DNA of 64,000 bases from Aliivibrio wodanis (lineage in GTDB: Bacteria > Pseudomonadota > Gammaproteobacteria > Enterobacterales > Vibrionaceae), in the NCBI GenBank assembly GCA_000953695.1, contig LN554846.1:2480001-2544000 (forward strand). The letters run 5' to 3'. The notes below the pieces were generated by a model. The model was given only the letters and a program-made list of their open reading frames with translations. It had not been told where the DNA came from and did not search any database. Shown piece by piece: positions 1 to 9,838 of this stretch (position 1 is its first letter; every line of letters begins with the position of its first letter). The position numbers were made by a program, and so were the translations under genes.

Positions 1-167
1 GTTTGAGAATAGTCTCGAATATAGCCAATTTGCTCAGTATCGTCATAGGTATAGCCAAGTGTGCCAAACCCTGAAAATGTCCAATTACTTACCTCACTTT
101 CTGATTGAGCAGAAAATGAAAATAAACAACTGAATATTGGTAATAAAATAGGAAGTATTTTCGTCAC
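1..167 (-). CDS. N-terminal part of an exported, possibly outer-membrane protein (cut by window start)
   Basis: Reading leftward from a GTG at 165-167 gives about 55 codons with no stop before the window edge, so the gene is partial. The first 20 or so residues look like a signal peptide (MTKILPILLPIFSCLF...SA), followed by a segment containing WTFSGFGTLGYTY. That kind of start is common in beta-barrel or porin-like outer-membrane proteins, but the family cannot be fixed from this fragment. A purine-rich stretch (AAAGAGAG) precedes the GTG at a suitable distance. An in-frame TAA just upstream rules out a longer N-terminus. Function unknown. Confidence 0.6.
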   Translation of the reverse strand, partial: MTKILPILLPIFSCLFSFSAQSESEVSNWTFSGFGTLGYTYDDTEQIGYIRDYSQ

Positions 168-277
168 AACCGCTCTCTTTTATAACTCTACGCTTGATTT
201 ATAATTAACAAACCGAATGTTATACCATCAATGGTACAGGAGTTAATACGAAATAAACAGTCTTAGATACTCTTAAA

Positions 278-658
278 TTAAGATTCAAAGATAACGGTGG
301 CTACAGCGTAATGCCTTTCATCAGAAATGGTTAGATGAGTATGAGATATTTGGAATGATTGAGAAAGCTCGAGAGCCTTACCTGAGAGTGTTAATAGCGG
401 TTTACCATTCTCATCATTTGAGATAGTAAAATCATGAAAGGTAACACCGTGTGCAATACCGGTGCCTAACGCTTTAGAAGCAGCTTCTTTTGCTGCAAAA
501 CGCTTAGCTAAGAAACGTCCTTTTTGCTTTAATGATTGATATTTACTAAATTCAGATGAACTTAAGATGCGCTCAGCGAACGCATCTCCTGAACGAGAAA
601 GGGCTTTCTCAACCCTTTCTATTTCAGCGATATCAGTCCCTAGACCAACAATTGCCAT
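278..658 (-). CDS. acpS: holo-[acyl-carrier-protein] synthase AcpS
   Basis: Transfers the 4'-phosphopantetheine group from coenzyme A to a serine of apo-ACP, activating it for fatty-acid synthesis. The 126-residue length is normal for the AcpS-type transferases. The N-terminal GLGTDI holds the Mg-binding Asp9, and the second signature [13 protein letters not shown] (53-65) holds the metal-binding Glu58. The ATG shares one base with the pdxJ stop (TAATG), so translation is probably coupled. acpS is the last gene of the recO-pdxJ-acpS unit. I see no clear terminator after it. Confidence 0.97.
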   Translation of the reverse strand: MAIVGLGTDIAEIERVEKALSRSGDAFAERILSSSEFSKYQSLKQKGRFLAKRFAAKEAASKALGTGIAHGVTFHDFTISNDENGKPLLTLSGKALELSQSFQISHTHLTISDERHYAVATVIFES

Positions 659-1389
659 TACTTACGAGCACCAAGCATAATACGGTGCATATCCGCGACG
701 GCTTTTTCTAAGCCATCAAACACTGCACGCCCCATAATTGAGTGGCCGATGTTTAATTCGTAGATTTCTGGCAGAGCGGCAATCGCTTCAACGTTATGAT
801 ACGTCAAGCCATGACCAGCATTAACAATGAGGCCTTTAGAAGCGGCATAACTTGCGCCTGCTGCGATTTTTTTCAGCTCATCTTGCTGCGCTTCTTCTGT
901 TTTTGCATCAGCGTAAGCACCGGTGTGAAGCTCAATATATGGCGCACCACATTCAACCGCGGCATCAATTTGCTCTTTATCTGCATCGATAAATAAGGAC
1001 ACTTTAATGCCTGCATCAGAGAGTTTTGTCGTTGCAGCCTTCACTTTCTCAAGCTGACCTAAGACATTTAACCCACCTTCTGTCGTTAACTCTTCACGCT
1101 TCTCTGGTACTAAGCAAACAAATTCAGGTTGTGTTTCAAGTGCAATGCCAACCATTTCATCCGTCACTGCCATTTCCAAGTTCATTCGCGTTTGTAGCGT
1201 TTCACGCAGAATACGTACATCACGATCATTAATATGACGACGGTCTTCACGCAGGTGAATCGTAATACCCGCAGCACCAGCACGCTCTGCAATTTCAGCA
1301 GCATGAACAGGATCTGGGTATTTAGTTCCTCTTGCATTTCTAAGGGTGGCTACGTGATCGATATTAACGCCAAGTAAAATTGAACTCAT
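658..1389 (-). CDS. pdxJ: pyridoxine 5'-phosphate synthase PdxJ
   Basis: Condenses 1-deoxy-D-xylulose 5-phosphate with 3-amino-2-oxopropyl phosphate to give pyridoxine 5'-phosphate, the ring-closing step of DXP-dependent vitamin B6 synthesis. The 243-residue TIM-barrel protein starts with the family signature [15 protein letters not shown] and carries [11 protein letters not shown], whose His45 is the usual catalytic histidine. The phosphate-binding end (NAGHGL, then [11 protein letters not shown]) is intact. It overlaps recO by 4 bp (ATGA) upstream and acpS by 1 bp downstream, so the three genes form a tight operon, as in Escherichia coli. Confidence 0.97.
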   Translation of the reverse strand: MSSILLGVNIDHVATLRNARGTKYPDPVHAAEIAERAGAAGITIHLREDRRHINDRDVRILRETLQTRMNLEMAVTDEMVGIALETQPEFVCLVPEKREELTTEGGLNVLGQLEKVKAATTKLSDAGIKVSLFIDADKEQIDAAVECGAPYIELHTGAYADAKTEEAQQDELKKIAAGASYAASKGLIVNAGHGLTYHNVEAIAALPEIYELNIGHSIMGRAVFDGLEKAVADMHRIMLGARK

Positions 1390-2102
1390 TTTAGAATACT
1401 CCTTGTTCTTGGAAGAAACAGTTCCCTACTTTTTAGGGGCTTGCCGCCAAGATACGGCTTTAAGGCTATGCGTGTAAAGCGTTTTGCCGCTTTTAATTGC
1501 TCTAGTGTCACAAATCGTCGCTCACTGATGGCAATCAATTCATTCCCTTTAAAACTCATTAAGGGATCATGACGAATGGATGCCATAAAACCTTGTTGCT
1601 CACGATAACGATAGGTCATTTCTGGGGAAACCATTTCACCACTACCAGCACAATGTAACAAATCGACGCCATAGCCCAGTGAAGATAATAAAGCTAATTC
1701 AAAACGACGCAAAGCGGGCTCTGGATTTTTAGTTTGAGCCAATTCGGTTAACGCGGTGAGATAATCAAGAAAAAGTGCGGGATAAGGCGTTTCTTGTTCA
1801 ATCACCCGTACTACTAATTCATTGATGTACATGGCTGAATAGAGATTGATGCCAGTAAGGGGAATGGCAAGACTGATGCTCTCAGCTTGACGCAATGTTC
1901 GCATCGCTCCCCTACCTGACCATTTCATAAGTAATGGGGTAAACGCTTGCAATACACCTTTAAGATTAGATCGCTTACTTCGCGCACCTTTAGAGATGAT
2001 AGATAAACGACCATATTCTTCGCTAAACACGTCTAAAATTAGACTGCTTTCACTATATGGTCTACGGTGCAGGACAAAACAACGTTGTAAGCCTTCTTCC
2101 AC
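1386..2102 (-). CDS. recO: DNA repair and recombination mediator RecO
   Basis: RecO works with RecR and RecF to load RecA on SSB-coated single-stranded DNA and can anneal complementary strands. The 238-residue protein has the N-terminal OB-fold (about 1-80, opening [20 protein letters not shown]) and the helical C-terminal domain of proteobacterial RecO. It is the first gene of recO-pdxJ-acpS. A strong terminator lies between era and recO, so it probably depends on its own promoter in the 177-bp gap or on read-through, although era-recO linkage is the classical arrangement. Confidence 0.95.
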   Translation of the reverse strand: MEEGLQRCFVLHRRPYSESSLILDVFSEEYGRLSIISKGARSKRSNLKGVLQAFTPLLMKWSGRGAMRTLRQAESISLAIPLTGINLYSAMYINELVVRVIEQETPYPALFLDYLTALTELAQTKNPEPALRRFELALLSSLGYGVDLLHCAGSGEMVSPEMTYRYREQQGFMASIRHDPLMSFKGNELIAISERRFVTLEQLKAAKRFTRIALKPYLGGKPLKSRELFLPRTRSILK

Positions 2103-2188
2103 GTTTCTTACCTATTTAATTAACTATACGCTTCGCTAACGATAAAGCTTCGCTTCTAGAGACTATAAAAGATCTCTTTCGTTATAAC

Positions 2189-2236
2189 AAAAAAATCCCA
2201 AACAACTTAAATTAATTCACTTAAGTTATTCAGGAT
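2189..2236 (-). terminator. rho-independent terminator after era
   Basis: On the minus strand a 16-bp stem (arms at about 2221-2236 and 2196-2210, with three G-U wobbles) closes around a loop of roughly 10 bases. A run of seven T (plus-strand A run 2189-2195) follows. It lies in the era-recO gap and should end most lepA-lepB-rnc-era transcripts. Confidence 0.75.
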
Positions 2237-2253
2237 CTCACTCTAGCTCTTAT

Positions 2254-2274
2254 AGTTTCTAGTTTCTAGTTTCT
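2254..2274. repeat. heptanucleotide tandem repeat, 3 copies
   Basis: Three exact copies of AGTTTCT stand head to tail immediately beyond the era stop codon (2280-2282, minus strand). A similar but different heptamer array follows the yggE stop at 20973-21014. Confidence 0.8.
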
Positions 2275-2279
2275 AGAAA

Positions 2280-3245
2280 TTATAAATCGTCGATATAACC
2301 TAGAGAACGAAGTGCTCGCTCATCATCAGCCCAACCAGATTTAACTTTAACCCAAAGCTCTAAATACACTTTACGGTCAAACAAGCCTTCCATATCAATA
2401 CGAGCTTCACGACCAATAACCTTGATCTTCTCGCCATTCTTACCAACAACCATTTTCTTTTGACCTAAACGCTCAACAAGAATAAGACCGTTAATATGGA
2501 AACCATCCATCTTAGGATTGTAATCAAAACGTTCAATTTCAACGGTTACTGAATATGGCAATTCTTCACCCGTAAAACGCATTAGCTTTTCACGAATAAT
2601 TTCAGACGCCATGAAACGTTGAGAACGATCGGTTACATACTCTTCAGGGAAGTGATGTATTGCTTTTGGCAAATACTGACGAACTAATTTCTGAACAACA
2701 TCAATATTAGAGCCTGATTTAGCTGAAATTGGCACAACGTCAACAAAATCCATTTTTTCTGTCATGGTCTGAAGGTGCGCCATAACGTCATTTTTATCTT
2801 TAACGTTATCTACTTTATTCACCAATAAAACCGTAGGGAATTCTGCTTTTCTCAGCTTATTCAATACCATTTCATCATCAGGTGTCCAGTGCGTACCATC
2901 AACCATAAATAGAACCAAGTTAACATCGCTTAACGATGAGTTTGCAGCACGGTTCATTAAACGGTTAATCGCTCGTTTTTCTTCAATATGAAGACCTGGA
3001 GTATCAATATAAATCGCTTGATAATCCCCATCCGTATCAACACCCATAATACGGTGACGAGTCGTTTGAGGTTTACGTGATGTAATCGAAATCTTCTGCC
3101 CCAAAATTTGGTTAAGAAGTGTTGATTTACCTACGTTTGGACGACCAACGATAGCAATAAAACCACAGTGTTGGTTGTCGCTAGATTCTGTTTTAGCTTC
3201 TGATGAGAAGTACGCGTCTAGATCAAATTCTTTTTCATCTGACAT
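2280..3245 (-). CDS. era: GTPase Era, 30S subunit assembly factor
   Basis: Era binds the 3' end of 16S rRNA and takes part in small-subunit maturation and cell-cycle progression. The 321-residue protein has the GTPase domain with G1 GRPNVGKS (34-41), G3 DTPG (81-84) and G4 NKVD (143-146). The C-terminal KH RNA-binding domain carries [10 protein letters not shown] (GKNG at about 268-271). An acidic N-terminal extension of about 25 residues precedes the usual start of the fold; such extensions are seen in vibrio Era. The ATG shares one base with the rnc stop. Confidence 0.97.
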   Translation of the reverse strand: MSDEKEFDLDAYFSSEAKTESSDNQHCGFIAIVGRPNVGKSTLLNQILGQKISITSRKPQTTRHRIMGVDTDGDYQAIYIDTPGLHIEEKRAINRLMNRAANSSLSDVNLVLFMVDGTHWTPDDEMVLNKLRKAEFPTVLLVNKVDNVKDKNDVMAHLQTMTEKMDFVDVVPISAKSGSNIDVVQKLVRQYLPKAIHHFPEEYVTDRSQRFMASEIIREKLMRFTGEELPYSVTVEIERFDYNPKMDGFHINGLILVERLGQKKMVVGKNGEKIKVIGREARIDMEGLFDRKVYLELWVKVKSGWADDERALRSLGYIDDL

Positions 3246-3916
3246 TAGTTTACTTGTCCTAATGCTATGTCAGCAGCCGACTGTTCTGCCTTGCGGCGGC
3301 TACTTCCTTTGCCGATAACAGGCTTATCCAAGCCTGCCACGATACATTCAATAGTGAACTCTTGGTTATGAGCTTCACCTTTAATTTTTGTTACTGTGTA
3401 CGTTGGTAACGGCTTACGACGACCTTGTAGGTACTCTTGAAGACGTGTCTTTGGATCTTTTTGTGATACACCCGGTTCAATTGAATCTAAACGAGTCTTG
3501 TACCACGCTAAAATAATCCCACGTATAACTTCAGTGTCGCTATCTAGGTAGATGCCACCAATGATCGCTTCTACCGCATCCGCTAAAATAGAATCACGAC
3601 GGAAGCCACCACTTTTCAATTCACCAGGGCCTAAAAATAGGTAATCACCCAGTTGGAACTCACGGCCTAACTCAGCTAACGTATGCCCACGAACTAAGGT
3701 TGCACGCATACGACTCATATCACCTTCGTCCACTTTAGGGAATCGATGATACAGCTCATCAGCAACAACAAAACTCAAGATCGAATCGCCAAGAAACTCT
3801 AAGCGTTCGTTGTGAATGCTGTTTGCACTACGGTGAGTCAGCGCCAGCTTTAAAAAACCTTCGTCTTTAAATTGGTAACCAATTTTCTTTTCTAAGCGTT
3901 GTAATGAAGAATTCAT
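3245..3916 (-). CDS. rnc: ribonuclease III
   Basis: Double-strand-specific endoribonuclease for rRNA processing and mRNA or sRNA decay. Length (223 aa) is typical. The catalytic signature [11 protein letters not shown] (37-47) carries Glu40 and Asp44, and DAVEAIIG supplies Asp113 and Glu116, completing the metal site. The C-terminal double-stranded-RNA-binding domain (about 155-223) ends with [11 protein letters not shown]. It lies 8 bp after lepB and overlaps era by one base. E. coli rnc autoregulates by cleaving its own leader; no such leader is visible because lepB is directly upstream. Confidence 0.97.
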   Translation of the reverse strand: MNSSLQRLEKKIGYQFKDEGFLKLALTHRSANSIHNERLEFLGDSILSFVVADELYHRFPKVDEGDMSRMRATLVRGHTLAELGREFQLGDYLFLGPGELKSGGFRRDSILADAVEAIIGGIYLDSDTEVIRGIILAWYKTRLDSIEPGVSQKDPKTRLQEYLQGRRKPLPTYTVTKIKGEAHNQEFTIECIVAGLDKPVIGKGSSRRKAEQSAADIALGQVN

Positions 3917-3924
3917 AATCTTAA

Positions 3925-4827
3925 TCAGTCTATGCCACCGATGCGGTTAAAACGCACACCAGTAGGAATAAAGGAAGGCAGCACACTATCGCTACCACGT
4001 TCAAATTCAAAGCTGATCCAGATCCCGACCGCTTTACCCACTAAGTTCGCTTCTGGGACAAAGCCCCAATAACGGCTGTCGGCACTGTTGTCACGATTAT
4101 CGCCCATCACAAAGTAATTCCCCTCTGGAACAACCCACTCGTTATAACCAGGTCGAGGTTGGTAGTTAGAAACACGATCAACTCTCATCGGGTTAACTAG
4201 AATATCATGCGTTGTCTCTTTTGCTAACTGTTCAGTATATTGAACTAAGTTAGTACGATCTGGCGTGAATTCACTGTCTTTCATGTTCGTTAACGGGATG
4301 ATATTACACTTGCTCTCGCCTTTTGGCTTAACACATAACTGCTTTGAAGAACTATAAACAACAGTATCGCCAGGTTTACCAACTACACGTTTAATATAGT
4401 CGACACTTGGCTGTGGTGGAAATTTAAAAACAACAATATCACCACGCTCTGGTTTTCCAGTTTCTACTAACTGCGTACGCCAAACAGGGTCTTTAACTCC
4501 ATAAGAGAATTTTTCGACCAAGATAAAATCCCCGACTAAAAGCGTCGGCATCATCGAACCGGATGGGATCTGGAACGGCTCATAAATAAATGAGCGCAAC
4601 ACTAAAACAAGGCCAATCACTGGAAAAATAGAAACCGATTGTTCTATCCATGCCGGTTGAGGAGCAACTTTTACAAGTGTCGCTTCATCAACTTGTCCAT
4701 TCGCTTGCTCACGAGCTGCTGCAATTTTTTGCTTACGCTTTGGTGCCAAGACGAATTTATCAATAGCCCAAATAACCCCTGTAAACAGTGTTACCAGAAC
4801 TAAAATAAGTGAAAAAGTGTTAGCCAT
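3925..4827 (-). CDS. lepB: signal peptidase I (leader peptidase)
   Basis: Inner-membrane serine protease that removes signal peptides from Sec and Tat exported proteins on the periplasmic face. Two N-terminal membrane segments (about 3-22 and 64-82) flank a basic cytoplasmic loop. The catalytic Ser91 is in PSGSMMPTL and the general-base Lys146 is in DYIKRVVG, the same positions as in E. coli. The C-terminal [16 protein letters not shown] signature is intact. The protein is 300 residues long. It sits between lepA and rnc, the standard order. Confidence 0.97.
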   Translation of the reverse strand: MANTFSLILVLVTLFTGVIWAIDKFVLAPKRKQKIAAAREQANGQVDEATLVKVAPQPAWIEQSVSIFPVIGLVLVLRSFIYEPFQIPSGSMMPTLLVGDFILVEKFSYGVKDPVWRTQLVETGKPERGDIVVFKFPPQPSVDYIKRVVGKPGDTVVYSSSKQLCVKPKGESKCNIIPLTNMKDSEFTPDRTNLVQYTEQLAKETTHDILVNPMRVDRVSNYQPRPGYNEWVVPEGNYFVMGDNRDNSADSRYWGFVPEANLVGKAVGIWISFEFERGSDSVLPSFIPTGVRFNRIGGID

Positions 4828-4860
4828 TACATTCCCTTAAGTTATTAAGTGTTGCATAAC

Positions 4861-4895
4861 AAAGAAAGCGAAGACCATTGATCATCGCTTTCTTT
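4861..4895 (-). repeat. 11-bp inverted repeat in the lepA-lepB gap, possible attenuator or processing site
   Basis: Perfect arms AAAGAAAGCGA (4861-4871) and its complement (4885-4895) enclose a 13-base loop. The minus-strand sequence after the stem is only mildly T-rich, so it is a weak terminator at best. It could tune lepB relative to lepA or mark an RNase III site. Confidence 0.4.
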
Positions 4896-4947
4896 GAACT
4901 GTAATAAAGCTTAATTTACGTCACTCTGAAAAATCAGGTGTTATAAA

Positions 4948-6741
4948 TTAATCTTTACCTATATGAAGAATCGCAAGGAAAGCTTCTTGAGGTAATTCAA
5001 CATTACCAATCTGCTTCATACGTTTCTTACCATCTTTTTGCTTCTTCAACAGTTTTTTCTTACGGCTAATATCGCCACCATAACATTTTGCGATTACGTT
5101 TTTACGTAATTGCTTCACCGTTGAGCGCGCAATAATGTGAGCTCCGATCGCCGCTTGAATCGCAATATCAAACATTTGACGAGGGATGAACTCTTTCATC
5201 TTCTCAACCAATAAACGACCACGGCTTTGTGCATTATCATGGTGAGTAATGATCGCTAATGCATCAACTCTGTCACCATTGATTAATACATCCACACGAA
5301 CCATGTTTGACACTTCATAACGTTGGAAGTTGTAATCCAGTGACGCGTAGCCACGAGAAGTTGACTTCAAACGGTCGAAGAAATCTAGTACTACTTCTGA
5401 CATAGGAACATCATATGTCAGCGCAACTTGGTTGCCGTGATATACCATATCAACTTGAATACCGCGTTTTTCAACACATAATGTAATCACATTACCTAAG
5501 TATTCAGCAGGAACTAAGATATTACAGCGTGCGATAGGTTCACGAATTTCTTGTAAGTCGTTTGTTGCTGGTAATTTTGATGGGCTATCTACATACAGTA
5601 AATCACCATTATTCAATACTACTTCATAAACAACCGTTGGTGCTGTTGTAATTAGGTCAAGGTCATATTCACGCTCTAAACGCTCCTGGATAATCTCCAT
5701 ATGTAGCATTCCAAGGAAGCCACAACGGAAACCAAAACCAAGTGCTGCTGAACTTTCTGGTTCATAGAAAAGCGATGCATCATTTAGACTTAATTTACCT
5801 AACGCATCACGGAAGTTTTCGTAATCATCAGAAGATACAGGGAACAGACCCGCGTATACCTGCGGTTTTACTTTTTTGAAACCAGGTAAACGCTCTTCAC
5901 AACCGCCTTTAGCGTGTGTCAGCGTATCACCTACAGGTGCGCCTAAGATGTCTTTAATACCACAAACAACCCAGCCTACTTCACCGGTATTTAATCCATC
6001 AGTATCAATTTGTTTTGGTGTAAAGATACCAATGCGGTCAATACCCCAAACTTGTCCTGTGCTCATTACTTTGATTTTGTCATTTTTCTTCAGTGAACCA
6101 TTTTTAATTCGAACTAAAGAAACAACACCTAAGTAGTTATCAAACCATGAATCGATAATAAGCGCTTGTGTTGGACCGTCAGGATCACCTTCTGGAGCAG
6201 GAACTGATTTAACGATAGTTTCTAGAACTTCATCAACACCTAAACCTGTTTTCGCTGAACAGCGTGTTGCTTCCATCGCGTCAATGCCAACGATTTCTTC
6301 AATTTCTTCTGCTACACGCTCAGGATCAGCTGCTGGTAAATCAATCTTATTTAAGATTGGGACTACTTCTAAATCCATTTCAATTGCGGTGTAACAGTTT
6401 GCTAATGTTTGTGCTTCAACACCTTGGCCTGCATCGACTACCAATAATGCGCCTTCACAAGCGGCAAGTGAACGTGATACTTCATATGAGAAGTCAACGT
6501 GCCCCGGTGTATCGATAAAGTTTAGTTGATAGGTTTCACCATCTTTCGCCGTATAGTCTAGAGTTACACTCTGCGCTTTAATGGTGATACCGCGTTCACG
6601 TTCAAGATCCATTGAATCAAGAACTTGTGCTGCCATTTCACGGTCTGACAGGCCACCACAAACTTGGATAAGGCGGTCAGATAGTGTAGATTTACCGTGA
6701 TCGATATGGGCAATAATAGAAAAATTACGAATATGCTTCAT
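4948..6741 (-). CDS. lepA: elongation factor 4 (LepA)
   Basis: Ribosome-associated translational GTPase, proposed to back-translocate stalled ribosomes and to help 30S biogenesis. The 597 residues match the family. G1 [10 protein letters not shown] (11-20), switch II DTPGH (77-81) and NKID (131-134) are intact. The EF-G-like domains follow, and the LepA-specific C-terminal domain ends with basic [12 protein letters not shown] then [14 protein letters not shown]. It is the promoter-proximal gene of lepA-lepB-rnc-era. Confidence 0.97.
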   Translation of the reverse strand: MKHIRNFSIIAHIDHGKSTLSDRLIQVCGGLSDREMAAQVLDSMDLERERGITIKAQSVTLDYTAKDGETYQLNFIDTPGHVDFSYEVSRSLAACEGALLVVDAGQGVEAQTLANCYTAIEMDLEVVPILNKIDLPAADPERVAEEIEEIVGIDAMEATRCSAKTGLGVDEVLETIVKSVPAPEGDPDGPTQALIIDSWFDNYLGVVSLVRIKNGSLKKNDKIKVMSTGQVWGIDRIGIFTPKQIDTDGLNTGEVGWVVCGIKDILGAPVGDTLTHAKGGCEERLPGFKKVKPQVYAGLFPVSSDDYENFRDALGKLSLNDASLFYEPESSAALGFGFRCGFLGMLHMEIIQERLEREYDLDLITTAPTVVYEVVLNNGDLLYVDSPSKLPATNDLQEIREPIARCNILVPAEYLGNVITLCVEKRGIQVDMVYHGNQVALTYDVPMSEVVLDFFDRLKSTSRGYASLDYNFQRYEVSNMVRVDVLINGDRVDALAIITHHDNAQSRGRLLVEKMKEFIPRQMFDIAIQAAIGAHIIARSTVKQLRKNVIAKCYGGDISRKKKLLKKQKDGKKRMKQIGNVELPQEAFLAILHIGKD

Positions 6742-6830
6742 GAATGACGTGACAAACTCAATTAGTTAATGGGATTGGATCGTGAGATCAAGTAATGGGA
6801 TTCTACCCAATTTCCTCGCAAGTCGCTATC

Positions 6831-7316
6831 TTATCCTGCTGCATTTACTGAGATAGTGTCAGAAATCGGCTCACCAAGGACTCGAATCAAGCTAACTTGT
6901 TGTTCTGTGTTCAGCTCAATTCGTTGGGAAAGGGCTTTCGCAATAAAATATCCTACCCATGATGAAAAAGCGGCGATGATAATAGTAGTAACTTCACCGA
7001 TACCAATAAATGGTGAAACTAGCCATTCAGAAAGCAGCGCACCAAACAAAAGAAATAGCAAAGGCACAAGATAAACAATAGCGGCAGATTGCAATAAATT
7101 CTTCTCTGGTAATCCAATTTCAACCATTTGCCCTACCGCCAGTTTCTTATCTGTATGAAAAGCCCAGTGATGCACTTTTCCCGGTAAAACTTTAGAAACG
7201 ATACCCGTTCCACATGATTCTTTCGATGAGCAATGATTACAGCTGGTTTTTTGTTGGCAACCAACCACAATAATATCATCTTGAATATCTAACACCGTAG
7301 CTAATGCTGTCATCAT
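6831..7316 (-). CDS. rseC: SoxR-reducing / sigma-E regulatory protein RseC
   Basis: Inner-membrane protein of the RseC/MucC family. In E. coli it modulates the sigma-E response slightly and takes part in reducing SoxR. The N-terminal soluble part carries a cysteine cluster (Cys20, Cys26, Cys29, Cys35) in VVGCQQKTSCNHCSSKESCG, expected of this family. Two membrane helices follow (about 83-105 and 110-127). The protein is 161 residues long. The start lies five bases after the rseB stop, so it is the last gene of rpoE-rseA-rseB-rseC. Confidence 0.93.
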   Translation of the reverse strand: MMTALATVLDIQDDIIVVGCQQKTSCNHCSSKESCGTGIVSKVLPGKVHHWAFHTDKKLAVGQMVEIGLPEKNLLQSAAIVYLVPLLFLLFGALLSEWLVSPFIGIGEVTTIIIAAFSSWVGYFIAKALSQRIELNTEQQVSLIRVLGEPISDTISVNAAG

Positions 7317-7321
7317 TACGA

Positions 7322-8299
7322 CTACTGCTCCTCACTTTTTGATTTTAAGGTGCTAAAAGTAACCGATTCAGAAATACGTTTCGCTGTAATAGCAGGTATA
7401 TCTCCAACAACACTTATCTCATAATCACCATTAATATAACTATAAAGTGAACGTCTACCTTGGCGAATAGATTGATCTGAATGGCTTAGTTTATCGGCTT
7501 CTGAAATATAGACTGCAAAATTAAATAATCCATCAGAATACATTTGGCTCTCAACAGCACGTTGATTCATTGCTAAACGATAACGATTGAAATAAACTTT
7601 TTCAAATCCGTTAGGTAGCCAATTAACACTCCAAGTTGCTTTATCTTCGGCAGCCGGCGCATTCGGCATAACTTTAGGTAGCTCGACATCACCCAAACGT
7701 TTATTCATATAATCTGCGATTTGATCATTTACTGTATATGAGACTACACGATATTGTTCAATAATATCCCCGTCACGATTCATTAAATCGGTACGTAATG
7801 GTAATTTACTGCGCTCATCAATCCAGACAATATAAGAATAACGATTACCATCTTTAGAGACGATACGTACAACTTGTGTTGGTGAACCCGCCTCTCTTGC
7901 TCTTCCCATTGATACAAAATCATAATATTGCTTAAGTTGAACAACCTCTTTATGTAATAAAGGGATCACTGGGGCGACAATGGATTCAGATTGAATCGAA
8001 AATGGTTTATTTCCTTGCTCTAAATACGTAATTTCTTCATTGCGACGTATCACTTCTCGCATTGAGCCACTTAAGTAAACAAGATGAGAGAGTGTCATAT
8101 TATCAGCATGAGAATGGCGATACATAAAAGGTTCTATACCACTTTTCTTTACTAATATATAAGAAAGTTCATAGTTTAATTGGTGGCTTGCCTCTCCCAT
8201 TTGATGCAACAAAGCCTCAGCAGACGACTGTTCATCTGCTGAGGCCATTATTGGAAAGAAGCTGACCAAAGCGATAAAGCTGATCAGGATACGTTTCAT
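7322..8299 (-). CDS. rseB: periplasmic sigma-E negative regulator RseB
   Basis: RseB binds the periplasmic part of RseA and shields it from DegS until mislocalised lipopolysaccharide or lipoproteins displace it. An N-terminal signal peptide (hydrophobic 4-18, probable cleavage after ASA at 19-21) is followed by the two-domain MucB/RseB fold, including the C-terminal YINGDYEISVVGDIPAITAKRI region. Length (325 aa) is normal. Its start shares one base with the rseA stop, so the anti-sigma pair is translationally coupled. Confidence 0.95.
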   Translation of the reverse strand: MKRILISFIALVSFFPIMASADEQSSAEALLHQMGEASHQLNYELSYILVKKSGIEPFMYRHSHADNMTLSHLVYLSGSMREVIRRNEEITYLEQGNKPFSIQSESIVAPVIPLLHKEVVQLKQYYDFVSMGRAREAGSPTQVVRIVSKDGNRYSYIVWIDERSKLPLRTDLMNRDGDIIEQYRVVSYTVNDQIADYMNKRLGDVELPKVMPNAPAAEDKATWSVNWLPNGFEKVYFNRYRLAMNQRAVESQMYSDGLFNFAVYISEADKLSHSDQSIRQGRRSLYSYINGDYEISVVGDIPAITAKRISESVTFSTLKSKSEEQ

Positions 8300-8916
8300 T
8301 ATTCTGCCAATGTTGTATTTTGCTCTAATAAATCGCGATCAATTGAGCCATCGTGCGCATTCAAACGAAGTTGCAATTCATAATCTTGCAGCATTGCATT
8401 AATACGCTTACGCTGTTCCATTACATTTGCTTCCGTTGATGTTTTATTCGCTAATGAATCACGAGTTAAACTTACTGGTTCTGCCGTTCCACTAAAAGGA
8501 ATGGTATCTAAAACTTGTATATCACCACTCGAAGGGATAACACTTGGATCGGCACCATTGTATTTCTGAACCCCAACAATAACCACTAAAGAAAAACACG
8601 CGGCCATAGCAACTTGGCTAAATTGAGTTAGCCAGCTTGGTAGTGTTTTCTTCGCTTCACTTGGTGTTGGCTGTGAAGGCATAAACTCTGTCACAGTATC
8701 ATTCATTTGATGAACTGGCTCATTCTCAAGAGCAAGAGCAACGTTGCCAGCAATATTCCAATCTTTGCTGATTGGCGTTTCACCCCTCAGTACATCACCA
8801 ATTAAATGGTAATTTTCCCAGGTTTCTGCGTTTTCAGGTTGTGAAAGTGATTCAATGAACGCATTGTCCATTTCTTCATTATCTATAAACGCTGAAATTT
8901 GTTCTTTATCAGTCAT
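8299..8916 (-). CDS. rseA: anti-sigma-E factor RseA
   Basis: Single-pass inner-membrane protein whose cytoplasmic N-terminus (about 1-95) sequesters RpoE. Envelope stress triggers cleavage by DegS and RseP, releasing the sigma factor. The N-terminal MTDKEQISAFIDNEEMDNAF matches the sigma-binding helix of the family. One membrane segment (QVAMAACFSLVVIVGVQ) is followed by a periplasmic tail of about 85 residues. I chose the ATG at 8914-8916, which aligns with E. coli RseA and follows GGTGA. An in-frame GTG three codons upstream (to 8925) is the alternative. Confidence 0.94.
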   Translation of the reverse strand: MTDKEQISAFIDNEEMDNAFIESLSQPENAETWENYHLIGDVLRGETPISKDWNIAGNVALALENEPVHQMNDTVTEFMPSQPTPSEAKKTLPSWLTQFSQVAMAACFSLVVIVGVQKYNGADPSVIPSSGDIQVLDTIPFSGTAEPVSLTRDSLANKTSTEANVMEQRKRINAMLQDYELQLRLNAHDGSIDRDLLEQNTTLAE

Positions 8917-8945
8917 TGTCTTCACCGTTTGACCGTTGGAAATAA

Positions 8946-9524
8946 TTAACGCTGCATTAGCGGTTGAATCTTTTTCTCAACAACTTCACGAGCACGGAAA
9001 ATACGAGAACGAACCGTACCAACCGGACACTCCATTACAACAGCAATATCTTCATAACTTAAGCCTTCGAGCTCTCGCAATGTTATCGCTGTTTTCAAAT
9101 CTTCAGGTAGACCATCAATAGTAGAGAATACGATTTGTCGTAATTCTTCAGTTAATGATAAATTCTCAGGGTTGGTGACTTCTTTTAAAGCACTTGCCCC
9201 TTCGTAATATTCTGCATCCTCAGCATCAACATCCGATGCTGGAGGCCTGCGCCCTTGAGCAACAAGGTAGTTCTTCGCAGTATTAACTGCTATGCGATAC
9301 AACCAGGTGTAAAATGCACTGTCACCACGAAAAGTCGGTAACGCTCGATATGCTTTGATAAACGCTTCTTGCGCGACATCAGGAACATCACCGCTGTTTT
9401 TTACATAACGGGCAACCAAGCTACACACTTTATTTTGATATTTAACCACCAAATGGTTAAAGGCTTGTTTATCACCACGTTGAACACGCTCAATTAAAAC
9501 TTGATCTGTTAACTGCTCACTCAT
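8946..9524 (-). CDS. rpoE: RNA polymerase sigma-E factor
   Basis: ECF sigma factor controlling the envelope-stress regulon. Sigma region 2 (core binding and -10 recognition: EAFIKAYRALPTFRGDSAF, then YTWLYRIAVNTAKNYL) and region 4 (YEDIAVVMECPVGTVRSRIF, a helix-turn-helix) are both intact. The ATG at 9522-9524 gives MSEQLTDQVL, the start of E. coli RpoE, with GGGAG about 10 bases upstream. The longer reading from 9542 adds six codons that overlap this ribosome site and is less likely. First gene of rpoE-rseABC, behind a sigma-E-type promoter. Confidence 0.97.
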   Translation of the reverse strand: MSEQLTDQVLIERVQRGDKQAFNHLVVKYQNKVCSLVARYVKNSGDVPDVAQEAFIKAYRALPTFRGDSAFYTWLYRIAVNTAKNYLVAQGRRPPASDVDAEDAEYYEGASALKEVTNPENLSLTEELRQIVFSTIDGLPEDLKTAITLRELEGLSYEDIAVVMECPVGTVRSRIFRAREVVEKKIQPLMQR

Positions 9525-9625
9525 TGGAGCGGGTACTCCCATGTTATTCTTCTTAGATGCGCATTAAGTTTACATTACGCAATAGCTAAATATTTTAGCT
9601 ATACCACAATTAACTTGAGCACTAT

Positions 9626-9654
9626 GTATGAGTTTCTAATCTTTAGAAAGTTCC
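9626..9654 (-). promoter_or_regulatory. sigma-E promoter of rpoE-rseABC (autoregulation)
   Basis: On the minus strand GGAACTT (plus 9648-9654) is followed by a 16-base spacer and TCATAC (plus 9626-9631). This matches the sigma-E consensus (GGAACTT, about 16 bases, then TCTAA-like). It lies about 100 bases upstream of the rpoE start and fits the known autoregulation of the operon. Confidence 0.7.
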
Positions 9655-9838
9655 TTTATTATTACATTTTTTTATCAATTTAATAGCTCAATGATTGATT
9701 AATACTGTTTTTTTACCTTCTTTTATCCTCTCATTTTCTATTTTCTATTCTTGATATTTAAGATTCCATCTCAAAAAGTGACGCTATTGTCGAGATTCTG
9801 ATAAAATACTCGGATAATCACAGGATAATGATGAATAT

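Noticed and set aside
230-245. TACCAT / ATGGTA inverted repeat after acpS as a terminator
   Set aside because: Only 6 bp, no T run on the minus strand.
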